DNA of 64,000 nt from the NCBI RefSeq assembly GCF_000968685.2, contig NZ_LAKD02000047.1:1-64000 (forward strand), given 5' to 3'. The DNA comes from Streptomyces antioxidans. GTDB taxonomy: Bacteria > Actinomycetota > Actinomycetes > Streptomycetales > Streptomycetaceae. A model generated the notes under the pieces. The model searched no databases. It was not told where the DNA came from and was given only the letters and a program-made list of their open reading frames with translations. Of the stretch, positions 54,680 to 63,977 are shown piece after piece. Position numbers and translations under genes: made by a program. The number at the start of each line of letters is the position of its first letter. Position 1 is the stretch's first letter.

Positions 54680-54901
54680 AATGGTGTCCGGGCGGCCGGC
54701 GCGCTGCCAACCTCCGTGCGCCGGCTGTCCCCGCAAGCCGTATCGCGCGCCCGGACGACGCCTGCGTCACCAGGCTTCCGGCGCCACCCGCGCCGCATCG
54801 AGCACCACCTCCGCCGAACCGACGGCACCGCAGCAGCATCACCCGTCACGAGCCCAGCGTTCCCTCAGGCGTCCCCTATGGACGCTTCGCCGGAGGCACC
54901 G

Positions 54902-56275
54902 ATGAACGAGATACTTGACGCGATCCTGGCGTCGGACACAGCACCCGAGGAATTCGCGGCACTGCGCGTCCCCGAGTCGTACCGCGCGGTGACCGTGCGC
55001 AAGGACGAGGCCGAGATGTTCGCGGGCCTCACCACCCGGGAGAAGGACCCCCGCAAGTCATTGCACGTGGACGAGGTGCCGGTGCCCGAACTGGGCCCCG
55101 GAGAGGCGCTCGTCGCCGTGATGGCCAGCTCGGTCAACTACAACTCCGTGTGGACCTCGATCTTCGAGCCGCTGCCGACCTTCGGCTTCCTGGAGCGTTA
55201 CGGCAGGCTCTCCCCCCTGGCCAGGCGGCACGACCTGCCGTACCACATCATCGGCTCCGACCTCGCGGGCGTCGTGCTGCGCACCGGCCCCGGTGTGAAC
55301 TCCTGGAAGCCGGGCGCCGAGGTCGTCGCGCACTGCCTCTCGGTCGAGCTGGAGAGCGCCGACGGCCACAACGACACCATGCTCGACCCCGAGCAGCGGA
55401 TCTGGGGCTTCGAGACCAACTTCGGCGGGCTCGCCGAGATCGCGCTGGTCAAGTCCAACCAGCTGATGCCCAAGCCACAGCATCTGAGCTGGGAGGAGGC
55501 GGCGGCCCCTGGCCTGGTCAACTCCACCGCCTACCGGCAGCTGGTCTCCCGTAACGGCGCCGGGATGAAGCAGGGCGACAACGTCCTGATCTGGGGCGCG
55601 AGCGGCGGGCTCGGCTCGTACGCCACCCAGTTCGCGCTGGCCGGCGGGGCCAACCCGGTGTGTGTGGTCTCCTCGCCGCGCAAGGCCGAGATCTGCCGGC
55701 GGATGGGCGCCGAGGCGATCATCGACCGCACCGCCGAGGACTACGCGTTCTGGAAGGACGACGGCACCCAGGATCCGCGCGAGTGGAAGCGGTTCGGCAA
55801 GAAGATCCGCGAGCTGACCGGCGGCGAGGACGTGGACATCGTCTTCGAGCACCCCGGCCGGGAGACCTTCGGCGCGTCCGTCTACGTGGCCCGTAAGGGC
55901 GGCACGATCGTCACCTGCGCCTCGACCTCCGGCTACACCCACGAGTACGACAACCGCTATCTGTGGATGTCGCTGAAGCGGATCATCGGCTCGCACTTCG
56001 CCAACTACCGCGAGGCGTGGGAGGCCAACCGGCTGATCGCCAAGGGCAAGATCCACCCGACGCTGTCCAAGACGTACCGGCTGGAGGAGACCGGCCAGGC
56101 CACGTACGACGTCCACCACAACCTCCACCAGGGCAAGGTCGGCGTGCTGTGCCTGGCCCCCGAGGAGGGCATGGGCGTGCGTGACCAGGCGATGCGCGAG
56201 CGGCACATCGACGCCATCAACCTGTTCCGTGACGACTTGTCGGAGCGGACCAACAAGCACAGCAGGGACATCTGA
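54902..56275 (+). CDS. ccr: Crotonyl-CoA carboxylase/reductase
   Basis: 457 aa medium-chain-dehydrogenase-type enzyme. It reductively carboxylates crotonyl-CoA with NADPH and CO2 to (2S)-ethylmalonyl-CoA, the key step of the ethylmalonyl-CoA pathway and a source of polyketide extender units. Recognisable segments: SVNYNSVWTSIFEP, the NADPH motif WGASGGLGSYATQFAL, EHPGRETFGASVYVARKGG and HFANYREAWEANRLI. The length fits the family (~445 aa). ATG at 54902 with GGAGG 6 nt upstream; an in-frame ATG at 54878 is less likely. First gene of a tightly coupled five-gene operon. Confidence 0.96.
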   Translation: MNEILDAILASDTAPEEFAALRVPESYRAVTVRKDEAEMFAGLTTREKDPRKSLHVDEVPVPELGPGEALVAVMASSVNYNSVWTSIFEPLPTFGFLERYGRLSPLARRHDLPYHIIGSDLAGVVLRTGPGVNSWKPGAEVVAHCLSVELESADGHNDTMLDPEQRIWGFETNFGGLAEIALVKSNQLMPKPQHLSWEEAAAPGLVNSTAYRQLVSRNGAGMKQGDNVLIWGASGGLGSYATQFALAGGANPVCVVSSPRKAEICRRMGAEAIIDRTAEDYAFWKDDGTQDPREWKRFGKKIRELTGGEDVDIVFEHPGRETFGASVYVARKGGTIVTCASTSGYTHEYDNRYLWMSLKRIIGSHFANYREAWEANRLIAKGKIHPTLSKTYRLEETGQATYDVHHNLHQGKVGVLCLAPEEGMGVRDQAMRERHIDAINLFRDDLSERTNKHSRDI

Positions 56276-58293
56276 TGAGTGGCGCACCCCGCCCCAAGGA
56301 CCGCCCCTGGCTGATGCGCACCTACGCCGGGCACTCCACCGCCGAGGCGTCCAACGAGCTGTACCGGCGCAACCTCGCCAAGGGCCAGACCGGGCTCTCG
56401 GTCGCCTTCGACCTGCCCACCCAGACCGGCTACGACCCGGACCACATCCTCGCCCGCGGCGAGGTGGGCCGGGTCGGCGTCCCGGTCTCGCACCTGGGCG
56501 ACATGCGGCGGCTGTTCCAGGAGATCCCCCTGGAGCGGATGAACACCTCCATGACGATCAACGCGACCGCGATGTGGCTGCTGGCGCTGTACCAGGTCGT
56601 CGCGGAGGAGCACGGCGCCGATACCGCGGAACTCCAGGGGACGACGCAGAACGACATCGTCAAGGAGTACCTGTCGCGGGGGACGCATGTCTTCCCGCCG
56701 GGCCCGAGCCTGCGGCTGACCACCGACATGATCGCGTACACGGTCAACCACATCCCCAAGTGGAACCCGATCAACATCTGCAGCTACCACCTGCAGGAGG
56801 CCGGGGCCACTCCGGTGCAGGAGATCGCCTTCGCGATGTCCACGGCGGTCGCCGTACTGGACGCGGTGTTCGCCTCCGGCCAGATTCCCGAGGACCGTAA
56901 GGGCGACGTGGTGGCCCGGATCTCCTTCTTCGTGAACGCGGGCGTCCGGTTCATCGAGGAGATGTGCAAGATGCGCGCCTTCGGCCGCATCTGGGACCGG
57001 ATCACCCGGGAGCGCTACGGCATCGAGAACCCCAAGCACCGCCGGTTCCGCTACGGCGTCCAGGTCAACTCGCTCGGCCTGACCGAGGCCCAGCCGGAGA
57101 ACAACGTCCAGCGCATCGTCCTGGAGATGCTGGCCGTCACCCTCTCCAAGGACGCCCGAGCCCGCGCCGTCCAGCTCCCGGCCTGGAACGAGGCGCTGGG
57201 CCTGCCCCGCCCCTGGGACCAGCAGTGGTCGCTGCGCATCCAGCAGGTCCTCGCCCATGAGAGCGATCTGCTGGAGTACGACGACGTCTTCGAGGGCTCC
57301 CATGTGATCGAGTCCAAGGTCGCCACCCTGGTGGAGGAGGCCGAGGCCGAGATCGAGCGGATCCAGGAGATGGGCGGGGCGATGGCAGCCGTCGAGACCG
57401 GCTACCTCAAGGCGCGGCTGGTGGCGTCCCACTCCGAGCGCCGGGCGCGGATCGAGGCGGGCGAGGAGAAGATCGTCGGCGTCAACTGCTACGAGTCCAC
57501 CGAACCCAATCCGCTCACCGCGGACCTCGACACCGCGATCATGACGGTGGACCCGGAGAACGAGGCCCGGGTGGTCTCGGCCCTGCACACCTGGCGCGAG
57601 CAGCGCGACGAGGGACCCGCCCAGGACGCCCTCGGTGCCCTCCGTAAGGCCGCCGTGGGGACCGACAACCTGATGGAGGCCACCCTGCGCTGTGCCCGCG
57701 CTGGCGTGACCACCGGGGAGTGGGCCTGGGCGCTGCGCGATGTCTTCGGCGAGTACCGCGCCCCCACCGGGGTCGGCGGCGCGCCCGTGGCCGTCGCCAC
57801 GGAGGCGGGCCCCCTGCTGGCCTCGGTCCGCGAGAGGGTCGAGAAGACGGCGGCCGAGCTCGGCGGCGGCAGGCTGCGGCTGCTGGTGGGCAAGCCGGGT
57901 CTGGACGGGCACAGCAACGGCGCCGAGCAGATCGCGGTACGGGCCAGGGACGCCGGTTTCGAGGTGGTCTACCAGGGGATCAGGCTCACCCCTGAGCAGA
58001 TCGTCTCCGCGGCCGTGGCCGAGGACGTGCACTGCGTCGGGCTGTCGATCCTGTCCGGGTCGCACGCCGAGCTGGTGCCGGACATCCTGGACCGGCTGCG
58101 CACCGCGGGCGCCCAGGACATCCCCGTCATCGTCGGCGGGATCATCCCCGCCGCGGACGCGGCCGCCCTGCGCGCGGCGGGTGTCGCCGCCGTTTTCACC
58201 CCCAAGGACTTCGGTATCACGGAGATCATCGGCCGTATCGTCGATGAGATCCGCGCCGCCAACACGCTTCCCCCTCTGGAGGTTCTCGTATGA
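56275..58293 (+). CDS. ecm: Ethylmalonyl-CoA mutase (MeaA-like, B12-dependent)
   Basis: 672 aa single-chain coenzyme-B12 mutase converting (2R)-ethylmalonyl-CoA to methylsuccinyl-CoA. The N-terminal TIM barrel has GLSVAFDLPTQTGYDPDH and TEAQPENNVQRI. The C-terminal cobalamin domain has the DXHXXG motif as DGHSNG (GKPGLDGHSNG) and VVYQGIRLTPEQI. Within the mutase family it belongs next to ccr, which distinguishes it from methylmalonyl-CoA mutase. The ATG overlaps the ccr stop by one base. Confidence 0.95.
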   Translation: MSGAPRPKDRPWLMRTYAGHSTAEASNELYRRNLAKGQTGLSVAFDLPTQTGYDPDHILARGEVGRVGVPVSHLGDMRRLFQEIPLERMNTSMTINATAMWLLALYQVVAEEHGADTAELQGTTQNDIVKEYLSRGTHVFPPGPSLRLTTDMIAYTVNHIPKWNPINICSYHLQEAGATPVQEIAFAMSTAVAVLDAVFASGQIPEDRKGDVVARISFFVNAGVRFIEEMCKMRAFGRIWDRITRERYGIENPKHRRFRYGVQVNSLGLTEAQPENNVQRIVLEMLAVTLSKDARARAVQLPAWNEALGLPRPWDQQWSLRIQQVLAHESDLLEYDDVFEGSHVIESKVATLVEEAEAEIERIQEMGGAMAAVETGYLKARLVASHSERRARIEAGEEKIVGVNCYESTEPNPLTADLDTAIMTVDPENEARVVSALHTWREQRDEGPAQDALGALRKAAVGTDNLMEATLRCARAGVTTGEWAWALRDVFGEYRAPTGVGGAPVAVATEAGPLLASVRERVEKTAAELGGGRLRLLVGKPGLDGHSNGAEQIAVRARDAGFEVVYQGIRLTPEQIVSAAVAEDVHCVGLSILSGSHAELVPDILDRLRTAGAQDIPVIVGGIIPAADAAALRAAGVAAVFTPKDFGITEIIGRIVDEIRAANTLPPLEVLV

Positions 58294-59270
58294 CCGCCCC
58301 CGACCTCGCCGACGCGGCCAGCCGCCTGCGTCCGCGCCGCTCGTGCCTGGCCGTTCCCGGCTCCAATCCGCGCTTCCTGGAGAAGGCCCAGGGGCTCCCG
58401 GCCGACCAGGTCTTCCTGGACCTGGAGGACGCCTGCGCCCCGCTGGCCAAGGAGGACGCCCGGCACACCATCGTCAAGGCGCTGAACGAGGGCGACTGGA
58501 CCGGTAAGACGCGGGTGGTGCGGGTCAACGACTGGACCACCCACTGGACGTACCGGGACGTCATCACGGTGGTCGAGGGTGCGGGCCCCAACCTGGACTG
58601 CATCATGCTGCCCAAGGTGCAGGACGCCCAGCAGGTCATCGCGCTGGACCTGCTGCTCACCCAGATCGAGAAGACGATGGGCTTCGAGATCGGGCGGATC
58701 GGCATCGAGGCGCAGATCGAGAACGCCAAGGGCCTGGTCAACGTGGACGGGATCGCCGGTGCCTCGCCGCGCCTGGAGACCATCGTCTTCGGCCCGGCCG
58801 ACTTCATGGCGTCCATCAATATGAAGTCGCTGGTCGTGGGCGAGCAGCCGCCCGGCTATCCGGCGGACGCCTATCACTACATCCTGATGCGGATCCTGAT
58901 GGCCGCCCGCATGCATGACCTCCAGGCGATCGACGGCCCGTATCTGCAGATCCGGAACGTGGACGGCTTCCGCGAGGTGGCCGGGCGCGCCGCCGCCCTC
59001 GGCTACGACGGCAAGTGGGTGCTCCACCCCGGCCAGGTGGAGGCGGCCAATGAGGTCTTCTCGCCGTCGCAGGAGGACTACGACCACGCCGAGCTGATCC
59101 TGGACGCCTATGACTACTGCACCTCGGCGGAGGGCGGCATGAAGGGCTCGGCGATGCTCGGGGACGAGATGATCGACGAGGCCAGCCGCAAGATGGCCCT
59201 GGTCGTCGCGGGCAAGGGCCGCGCCGCCGGGATGAGCCGTACGTCCACCTTCCAGCCCCCGGAGGCGTGA
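58290..59270 (+). CDS. mcl: HpcH/HpaI/CitE-family lyase, (beta-methyl)malyl-CoA lyase
   Basis: 326 aa CitE-like aldolase. Motifs: RSCLAVPGSNPRFLEKA, VFLDLEDACAP with the Mg-binding acidic residues, EAQIENAKGLVNV and FGPADFMASI. In the ethylmalonyl-CoA pathway this family cleaves beta-methylmalyl-CoA to glyoxylate and propionyl-CoA. Assignment rests on the operon position between ecm and the hydratase gene. The ATG at 58290 overlaps the ecm stop (ATGA). Confidence 0.92.
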   Translation: MTAPDLADAASRLRPRRSCLAVPGSNPRFLEKAQGLPADQVFLDLEDACAPLAKEDARHTIVKALNEGDWTGKTRVVRVNDWTTHWTYRDVITVVEGAGPNLDCIMLPKVQDAQQVIALDLLLTQIEKTMGFEIGRIGIEAQIENAKGLVNVDGIAGASPRLETIVFGPADFMASINMKSLVVGEQPPGYPADAYHYILMRILMAARMHDLQAIDGPYLQIRNVDGFREVAGRAAALGYDGKWVLHPGQVEAANEVFSPSQEDYDHAELILDAYDYCTSAEGGMKGSAMLGDEMIDEASRKMALVVAGKGRAAGMSRTSTFQPPEA

Positions 59271-59273
59271 GCC

Positions 59274-59780
59274 ATGCAGTTCGGCCGTACCTACGAGGAG
59301 TTCACGGTGGGCGACGTCTACCGGCACTGGCCGGGGAAGACGGTCACCGAGTACGACGACCACCTCTTCTGTCTGCTCACCATGAACCACCACCCGCTGC
59401 ACATGGACAGCAACTACGCCGAGAAGACGACCGATTTCGGCAAGAACGTGGTGGTGGGTAACTACATCTACTCACTGCTGCTGGGCATGTCCGTCCCCGA
59501 TGTCTCCGGAAAGGCCATCGCCAATCTGGAGGTCGAGTCACTGCGGCATGTGGCGCCCACCTTCCACGGCGACACCATCTACGGCGAGACCACGGTCCTG
59601 GACAAGACGCCGTCGAAGTCCAAGACCGACCGGGGCATCGTGCACGTGGAGACCAAGGGCTACAAGCAGGACGGCACCCTGGTCTGTGTCTTCCGGCGCA
59701 AGGTGATGGTGCCGACCGCCACGTACATCAAGGAGCGGGGCGGCGAGCAGCCGGGCCGCCCGGAGCTGGGAGGGCAGTGA
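59274..59780 (+). CDS. mch: MaoC-family dehydratase, mesaconyl-CoA hydratase
   Basis: 168 aa single hot-dog-domain hydratase. It should hydrate mesaconyl-CoA to beta-methylmalyl-CoA, the step before the lyase. The MaoC hydratase pattern is visible: YDDHLFCLLTMNHHPLHMD with the catalytic Asp/His region, then VVVGNYIYSLLLGM. The double-hot-dog form known from other bacteria is longer (~340 aa), so this is the short actinobacterial type. 3 bp separate it from the lyase gene. Confidence 0.9.
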   Translation: MQFGRTYEEFTVGDVYRHWPGKTVTEYDDHLFCLLTMNHHPLHMDSNYAEKTTDFGKNVVVGNYIYSLLLGMSVPDVSGKAIANLEVESLRHVAPTFHGDTIYGETTVLDKTPSKSKTDRGIVHVETKGYKQDGTLVCVFRRKVMVPTATYIKERGGEQPGRPELGGQ

Positions 59781-59781
59781 T

Positions 59782-60984
59782 ATGAGCCGCCTCGCGCAGA
59801 CGGAGGGCCTGACCGACATCCAGCGGGAGATCCTCTCCACGGTCAGGGATTTTGTCGACAAGGAGATCCTGCCGGTCGCGACCGAACTGGAACATCGCGA
59901 TGAATATCCGACGGCGATCGTCGAGGGGCTGAAGGAACTCGGCGTCTTCGGGCTGATGATCCCGGAGGAATACGGCGGCCTCGGCGAGTCACTGCTCACC
60001 TACGCACTGTGCGTGGAGGAGATCGCCCGCGGCTGGATGAGCGTCTCGGGCATCATCAACACCCACTTCATCGTGGCGTACATGCTCAAGCAGCACGGCA
60101 CCGAGGAGCAGAAGGAGTATTTCCTCCCCAAGATGGCGCTGGGCGAGATCCGGGGCGCCTTCTCGATGTCGGAGCCGGGCCTCGGGTCGGATGTGTCGGC
60201 CATCACCAGCAAGGCGGTGCCGGACGGCGACGAGTACGTCCTGAACGGGCAGAAGATGTGGCTGACCAATGGCGGCAGCTCCACCCTGGTGGCGGTTCTG
60301 TGCCGGACCGGTGACGGCCAGGAGGGGGTCGCGCCGCACAAGTCGATGACCACCTTCCTGGTCGAGAAGGAGCCCGGCTTCGGGGAGGTCCGGCCCGGTC
60401 TGACCATCCCCGGCAAGATCGAGAAGATGGGCTACAAGGGTGTCGACACCACCGAGCTCATCATGGACGGACTGCGCATTCCGGCCGATCGGGTGCTCGG
60501 CGGAGCGCCGAACCGAGGTTTTTACCAAATGATGGACGGAGTCGAGGTCGGCCGGGTGAATGTCGCCGCCCGCGGCTGTGGTGTGGCACGGCGCGCTTTC
60601 GAGCTGGGCGTTGCATACGCACAGCAGCGGCACACCTTCGGCAAACCGATCGCCCAGCACCAGGCCATCCAGTTCAAACTGGCCGAAATGGGAACAAGGG
60701 TCGAGGCGGCGCATGCGATGATGGTCAATGCGGCCCGGAAGAAGGATTCGGGCGCGCGCAACGACCTCGAGGCGGGAATGGCGAAGTACCTGGCGTCCGA
60801 GTACTGCAAAGAGGTCGTGGAGGACGCCTTCCGCATCCACGGCGGGTACGGCTTCTCGAAGGAATACGAGATCGAGCGGCTCTACCGAGAGGCGCCGATG
60901 CTTCTCATCGGCGAAGGAACCGCTGAGATTCAGAAGATGATTATTGGACGGAGGCTTCTGGAGGAATACCGAACCCAAGACTGA
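59782..60984 (+). CDS. mcd: Acyl-CoA dehydrogenase, probable methylsuccinyl-CoA dehydrogenase
   Basis: 400 aa FAD acyl-CoA dehydrogenase. Family signatures: AFSMSEPGLGSDVSAI, KMWLTNGGSSTLV and the C-terminal HGGYGFSKEYEIERLYREAP, with the catalytic-type Glu in IGEGTAEIQ. By position it should oxidise methylsuccinyl-CoA to mesaconyl-CoA. It lacks the ~150-residue N-terminal extension of the Rhodobacter enzyme, as expected for Streptomyces. Last gene of the operon, 1 bp after mch. The next 180 bp separate it from psd. Confidence 0.88.
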   Translation: MSRLAQTEGLTDIQREILSTVRDFVDKEILPVATELEHRDEYPTAIVEGLKELGVFGLMIPEEYGGLGESLLTYALCVEEIARGWMSVSGIINTHFIVAYMLKQHGTEEQKEYFLPKMALGEIRGAFSMSEPGLGSDVSAITSKAVPDGDEYVLNGQKMWLTNGGSSTLVAVLCRTGDGQEGVAPHKSMTTFLVEKEPGFGEVRPGLTIPGKIEKMGYKGVDTTELIMDGLRIPADRVLGGAPNRGFYQMMDGVEVGRVNVAARGCGVARRAFELGVAYAQQRHTFGKPIAQHQAIQFKLAEMGTRVEAAHAMMVNAARKKDSGARNDLEAGMAKYLASEYCKEVVEDAFRIHGGYGFSKEYEIERLYREAPMLLIGEGTAEIQKMIIGRRLLEEYRTQD

Positions 60985-61164
60985 ACGTCCCTTTTGGGGT
61001 GGTATCCGAGAGAAGAAGGTCACACCGCACCGAGGGTCTTCGGTCACTGACAAGCCACCGACGGGCCCTGGCGCTTGCCCAGTTACCGCTCGCAACCGAT
61101 ACCATCCCGTAAAGCCGCCGTCCCCAGTCTTGCGTCGCGGCACCCTCCGCTACGAAGGTCATTC

Positions 61165-61821
61165 ATGCCCCACAGCCAATCCTCTGCACAACGCGACAGC
61201 CTGGCCGGTGTACGCCTCGCGCGCGGAGCGTCGCCGTGGCTCCTCCCGACCGTCGCCACCGCGGCGGTCAGCCTTGCTCGGTCCCGCCGCTCCGGACGCT
61301 GGACGGCGGTAGCCGTGCCCGCCACCGCGCTCGCGGCGGGCATGCTGTGGTTCTTCCGCGACCCGGAGAGAGAGATCACGCAGGGCCGTGTGATCTCCCC
61401 GGCCGACGGTGTGGTGCAGAGCATCATGCCGTGGAAGGACGGGCGCACCCGCGTCGCCATCTTCATGAGCCCGCTCAACGTCCACGTCAACCGCGCTCCG
61501 CTGGCCGGTACGGTGACCTCCGTGGAGCACATCCCCGGTGGCTTCGTTCCCGCGTTCAACAAGGAGAGCGAGAACAACGAGCGGGTCGTCTGGCACTTCG
61601 ACACCGAGCTGGGCGACATCGAGATGGTCCAGATCGCCGGTGCCGTCGCCCGGCGTATCGTGCCGTATGTGCCGCAGGGCACGAAGGTCGAACAGGGTGA
61701 GCGGATCGGTCTCATCCGCTTCGGCTCGCGCGTCGACGTCTACCTCCCCGAGGGCGTCGATGTCGCGGTCGAGGTCGGCCAGGCCACCACCGCGGGGGTG
61801 ACTCGCCTTGACCGTGATTGA
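61165..61821 (+). CDS. psd: Phosphatidylserine decarboxylase, archaeal-type
   Basis: 218 aa proenzyme that decarboxylates phosphatidylserine to phosphatidylethanolamine. The self-cleavage/pyruvoyl site is the GS pair in LIRFGSRVDVYLP. Other hallmarks are FFRDPER, ISPADGVVQSI and FMSPLNVHVNRAP. A membrane-associated N-terminal hydrophobic stretch (about 47-63) is present. The short length fits the archaeal-type family common in actinobacteria. ATG at 61165 behind GAAGG. A possible promoter (TTGCCC 61075, TACCAT 61100) lies upstream. It overlaps pssA by 14 nt. Confidence 0.93.
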   Translation: MPHSQSSAQRDSLAGVRLARGASPWLLPTVATAAVSLARSRRSGRWTAVAVPATALAAGMLWFFRDPEREITQGRVISPADGVVQSIMPWKDGRTRVAIFMSPLNVHVNRAPLAGTVTSVEHIPGGFVPAFNKESENNERVVWHFDTELGDIEMVQIAGAVARRIVPYVPQGTKVEQGERIGLIRFGSRVDVYLPEGVDVAVEVGQATTAGVTRLDRD

Positions 61822-62674
61822 TCCCGATACGCAGGCCGCCTGGGTCCCCGAGGCCGAGATGGACGCGGCCGACGTCGACGAGACGGACGACATGCCGCTG
61901 TCGACGCGACTGTCGATAGCCGACACGCTGACCCTGGGCAACGCCACATGTGGCTTCCTGGCGGTCTACTTCACCACCACCGGCGTCCTGATCCCGCACC
62001 TCACGGGCAGCGAGGACGGCGGGATGACCCGGCACAGCGCCGCCTCCGCGGTGATGCTGATGCTGCTCGCCTCCGTCTTCGACCTCTTCGACGGGCTTGT
62101 CGCGCGGAAGCTGCGCAGCTCGGCGATGGGTGCGGAGCTGGACAACCTCTCCGACCTGATCAGCTTCGGGCTGGCCCCCGCGTACTTCGTCCTCGTCTGG
62201 GGGATGGTGTCCGACGACGCGTATCAGCGGGTGTCGGTGGTGGGCGCGATCGTGGTGCTGCTGGCGGTGGTGCTGCGGCTTGCCCGATTCTCCTGTGTCA
62301 CGCTGCGTGACGGCGTGTTCCAGGGCATGCCGAGCCCATTCGGCGCCCTTACGGTCGTCTCGGTGGTCCTGCTGGGCCTGCCGTTCGTGCCGACCCTGCT
62401 GGCGATCGTGGGCGTCGCGTGGCTGATGGTGAGCCGGGTGGAGTACCCCAAGCCGCGCGGCCGCCTCGCGGTGGCCATGCTCGGCTGGATCGTCACCAGC
62501 ATGGCGCTGCTGGCCGCCTGGGCCTTCGAGGCCCCCGGCGGTGAGCTCCTCCTCCAGTCGGCCTGCGCCCTCCAGGTCGTCATGGGCGCGGTGATCCCCC
62601 TCTTCGCCACGGCGCGCCGGGTGAACGCGTTCCGCGACAACCGCCGCGAAGCAAGGGCAGCCCAGCTGCCGTAG
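61808..62674 (+). CDS. pssA: CDP-diacylglycerol-serine O-phosphatidyltransferase
   Basis: 288 aa integral-membrane CDP-alcohol phosphatidyltransferase making phosphatidylserine from CDP-diacylglycerol and L-serine; Psd then decarboxylates the product. The family motif D-X2-DG-X2-AR-X8-G-X3-D-X3-D is complete (DLFDGLVAR, then MGAELDNLSD). About seven hydrophobic helices follow an acidic cytoplasmic N terminus. The start is probably TTG at 61808 (GGGGGTG upstream), with GTG at 61814 as alternative; both lie inside the end of psd. Followed by an 18 bp stem terminator. Confidence 0.93.
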   Translation: MTVIDPDTQAAWVPEAEMDAADVDETDDMPLSTRLSIADTLTLGNATCGFLAVYFTTTGVLIPHLTGSEDGGMTRHSAASAVMLMLLASVFDLFDGLVARKLRSSAMGAELDNLSDLISFGLAPAYFVLVWGMVSDDAYQRVSVVGAIVVLLAVVLRLARFSCVTLRDGVFQGMPSPFGALTVVSVVLLGLPFVPTLLAIVGVAWLMVSRVEYPKPRGRLAVAMLGWIVTSMALLAAWAFEAPGGELLLQSACALQVVMGAVIPLFATARRVNAFRDNRREARAAQLP

Positions 62675-62697
62675 CGGCCGTCAGCCGCACCTGCCGG

Positions 62698-62736
62698 ATG
62701 GGGTGGGCCCGAGCGTTGCGCTCGGGCCCACCCCAT
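62698..62736. terminator. Bidirectional hairpin terminator between pssA and glycerate kinase
   Basis: Perfect 18 bp inverted repeat (62698-62715 with 62719-62736; core GGGTGGGCCCGAGC), loop TTG. It lies between two convergent genes. Confidence 0.85.
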
Positions 62737-62792
62737 TGGCGTGTCCGGGTGGCCCGGCGGGATGGGGAACGAAACGCCCGGTGGGGCCGGTG

Positions 62793-63977
62793 TCAGGTGA
62801 GGAAGTCCGCCGCCAGGCGGTGGGCGGTGCGTTCGAGGAGGGGGCCCGCTTCGGCGATGCAGCGGGTCGGGTCCGGTTCCAGGTCGGTGAGGGCGTAGGC
62901 ACGGCGGATGCCCGCGTTGCCCAGGGCCGCGGGGGCCAGCGCGAGGCGGCCGCAGACCGCGACCACCTCGATGCCCCGGGCGCGGGCCGCCGCCGCGACG
63001 CCTGCCGGGGCCTTGCCGTGGAGGGTCTGCTCGTCCAGCGAGCCCTCCCCCGTGATCACCAGGTCCGTGCCCTCCAGCGCGGCCGGGAAGCCGAGGACGT
63101 CGAGCATCACCTCGATACCGGAGCGGAAGGTCGCGCCCAGGCCGACGAGGGCGCCGAAGCCGATGCCGCCCGCCGCGCCCGCGCCGGGTGCGAGGGCACA
63201 CTCGGCTGCCGTCGCCCCGACCGCGCGTTCCAGGACGCGCGCGTAGTGGGCGAGGGCGGCGTCCAGGGCCGCCACATCGTCCTCGGCCGCGCCCTTCTGC
63301 GGGCCGTAGACCGCCGCCGCGCCCTTCGGCCCGGTCAGCGGATTGTCGACATCGCTGGCCAGCACCGTCTCGGTGTCGGCGAGGCGCGGGTCGAGGCCGG
63401 ACAGATCGGCCGTGGCGAGGTCGCACAGCGGGCCCCCGCCCGGTGCGACAGGGGTGCCGTCCTCCCGCAGGAAACGCGCACCCAGCGCGCTGAGCATCCC
63501 CGCACCCCCGTCCGTCGTGGCGCTGCCGCCCACGCCGAACACGATCGTGCGGGCGCCCGCGTCCAGCGCCGCGCGCAGCAGCTCCCCGCTGCCGTACGTG
63601 GTCGCGGTGAGCGGCGCGAAGACCCCGTCCGGCAGATGGCGCAGCCCGGATGCCTCGGCCATCTCCACCACGGCCGTGGTCCCGCGCAGCGCGTACGACG
63701 CCGTCACCGGCGCGCCCAGCGGCCCGGTGACCCTCGCCCCGCGCCGTTCGAACCCGGCCGCGACCGCCGCGTCCACCGTGCCGTCCCCGCCGTCGGCCAC
63801 GGGCAGCGCGGCGATCCGCAAGCCCTCGCCGCCGCGGGGCGCGCCGCGGCGCAGACCCGCCGTGACGCGCTCGGCGACCTCCACCGCCGTGAGCGAGCCC
63901 TTGAACTTGTCCGCGGCGATCAGCACGCGCTTCGGGGGTGTCGCCTGCCCCTGCGCCCATGTCCTGGTCCCCGCCAC
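62793..63977 (-). CDS. Glycerate kinase (GlxK/GK-II type)
   Basis: 394 aa glycerate kinase phosphorylating glycerate with ATP. Motifs: IAADKFKGSLTAVEVA near the N terminus, LPVADGGDGTVDA, FGVGGSATTDGGAGMLSALG and ITGEGSLDEQTLHGKAPAGVA. The length matches the family (~380 aa). I use the GTG at 63977; the first 15 residues before KRVLIAADKFKG are not conserved, so a later start is possible. The region right of it (63978-64000) is too short to read. It converges on pssA. Confidence 0.92.
   Translation of the reverse strand: MAGTRTWAQGQATPPKRVLIAADKFKGSLTAVEVAERVTAGLRRGAPRGGEGLRIAALPVADGGDGTVDAAVAAGFERRGARVTGPLGAPVTASYALRGTTAVVEMAEASGLRHLPDGVFAPLTATTYGSGELLRAALDAGARTIVFGVGGSATTDGGAGMLSALGARFLREDGTPVAPGGGPLCDLATADLSGLDPRLADTETVLASDVDNPLTGPKGAAAVYGPQKGAAEDDVAALDAALAHYARVLERAVGATAAECALAPGAGAAGGIGFGALVGLGATFRSGIEVMLDVLGFPAALEGTDLVITGEGSLDEQTLHGKAPAGVAAAARARGIEVVAVCGRLALAPAALGNAGIRRAYALTDLEPDPTRCIAEAGPLLERTAHRLAADFLT

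Noticed and set aside
54668-54901. N-terminal extension of the crotonyl-CoA carboxylase/reductase by 78 codons
   Set aside because: The extension starts inside the promoter palindrome, is not family-like, and a good ribosome-binding site marks the ATG at 54902.
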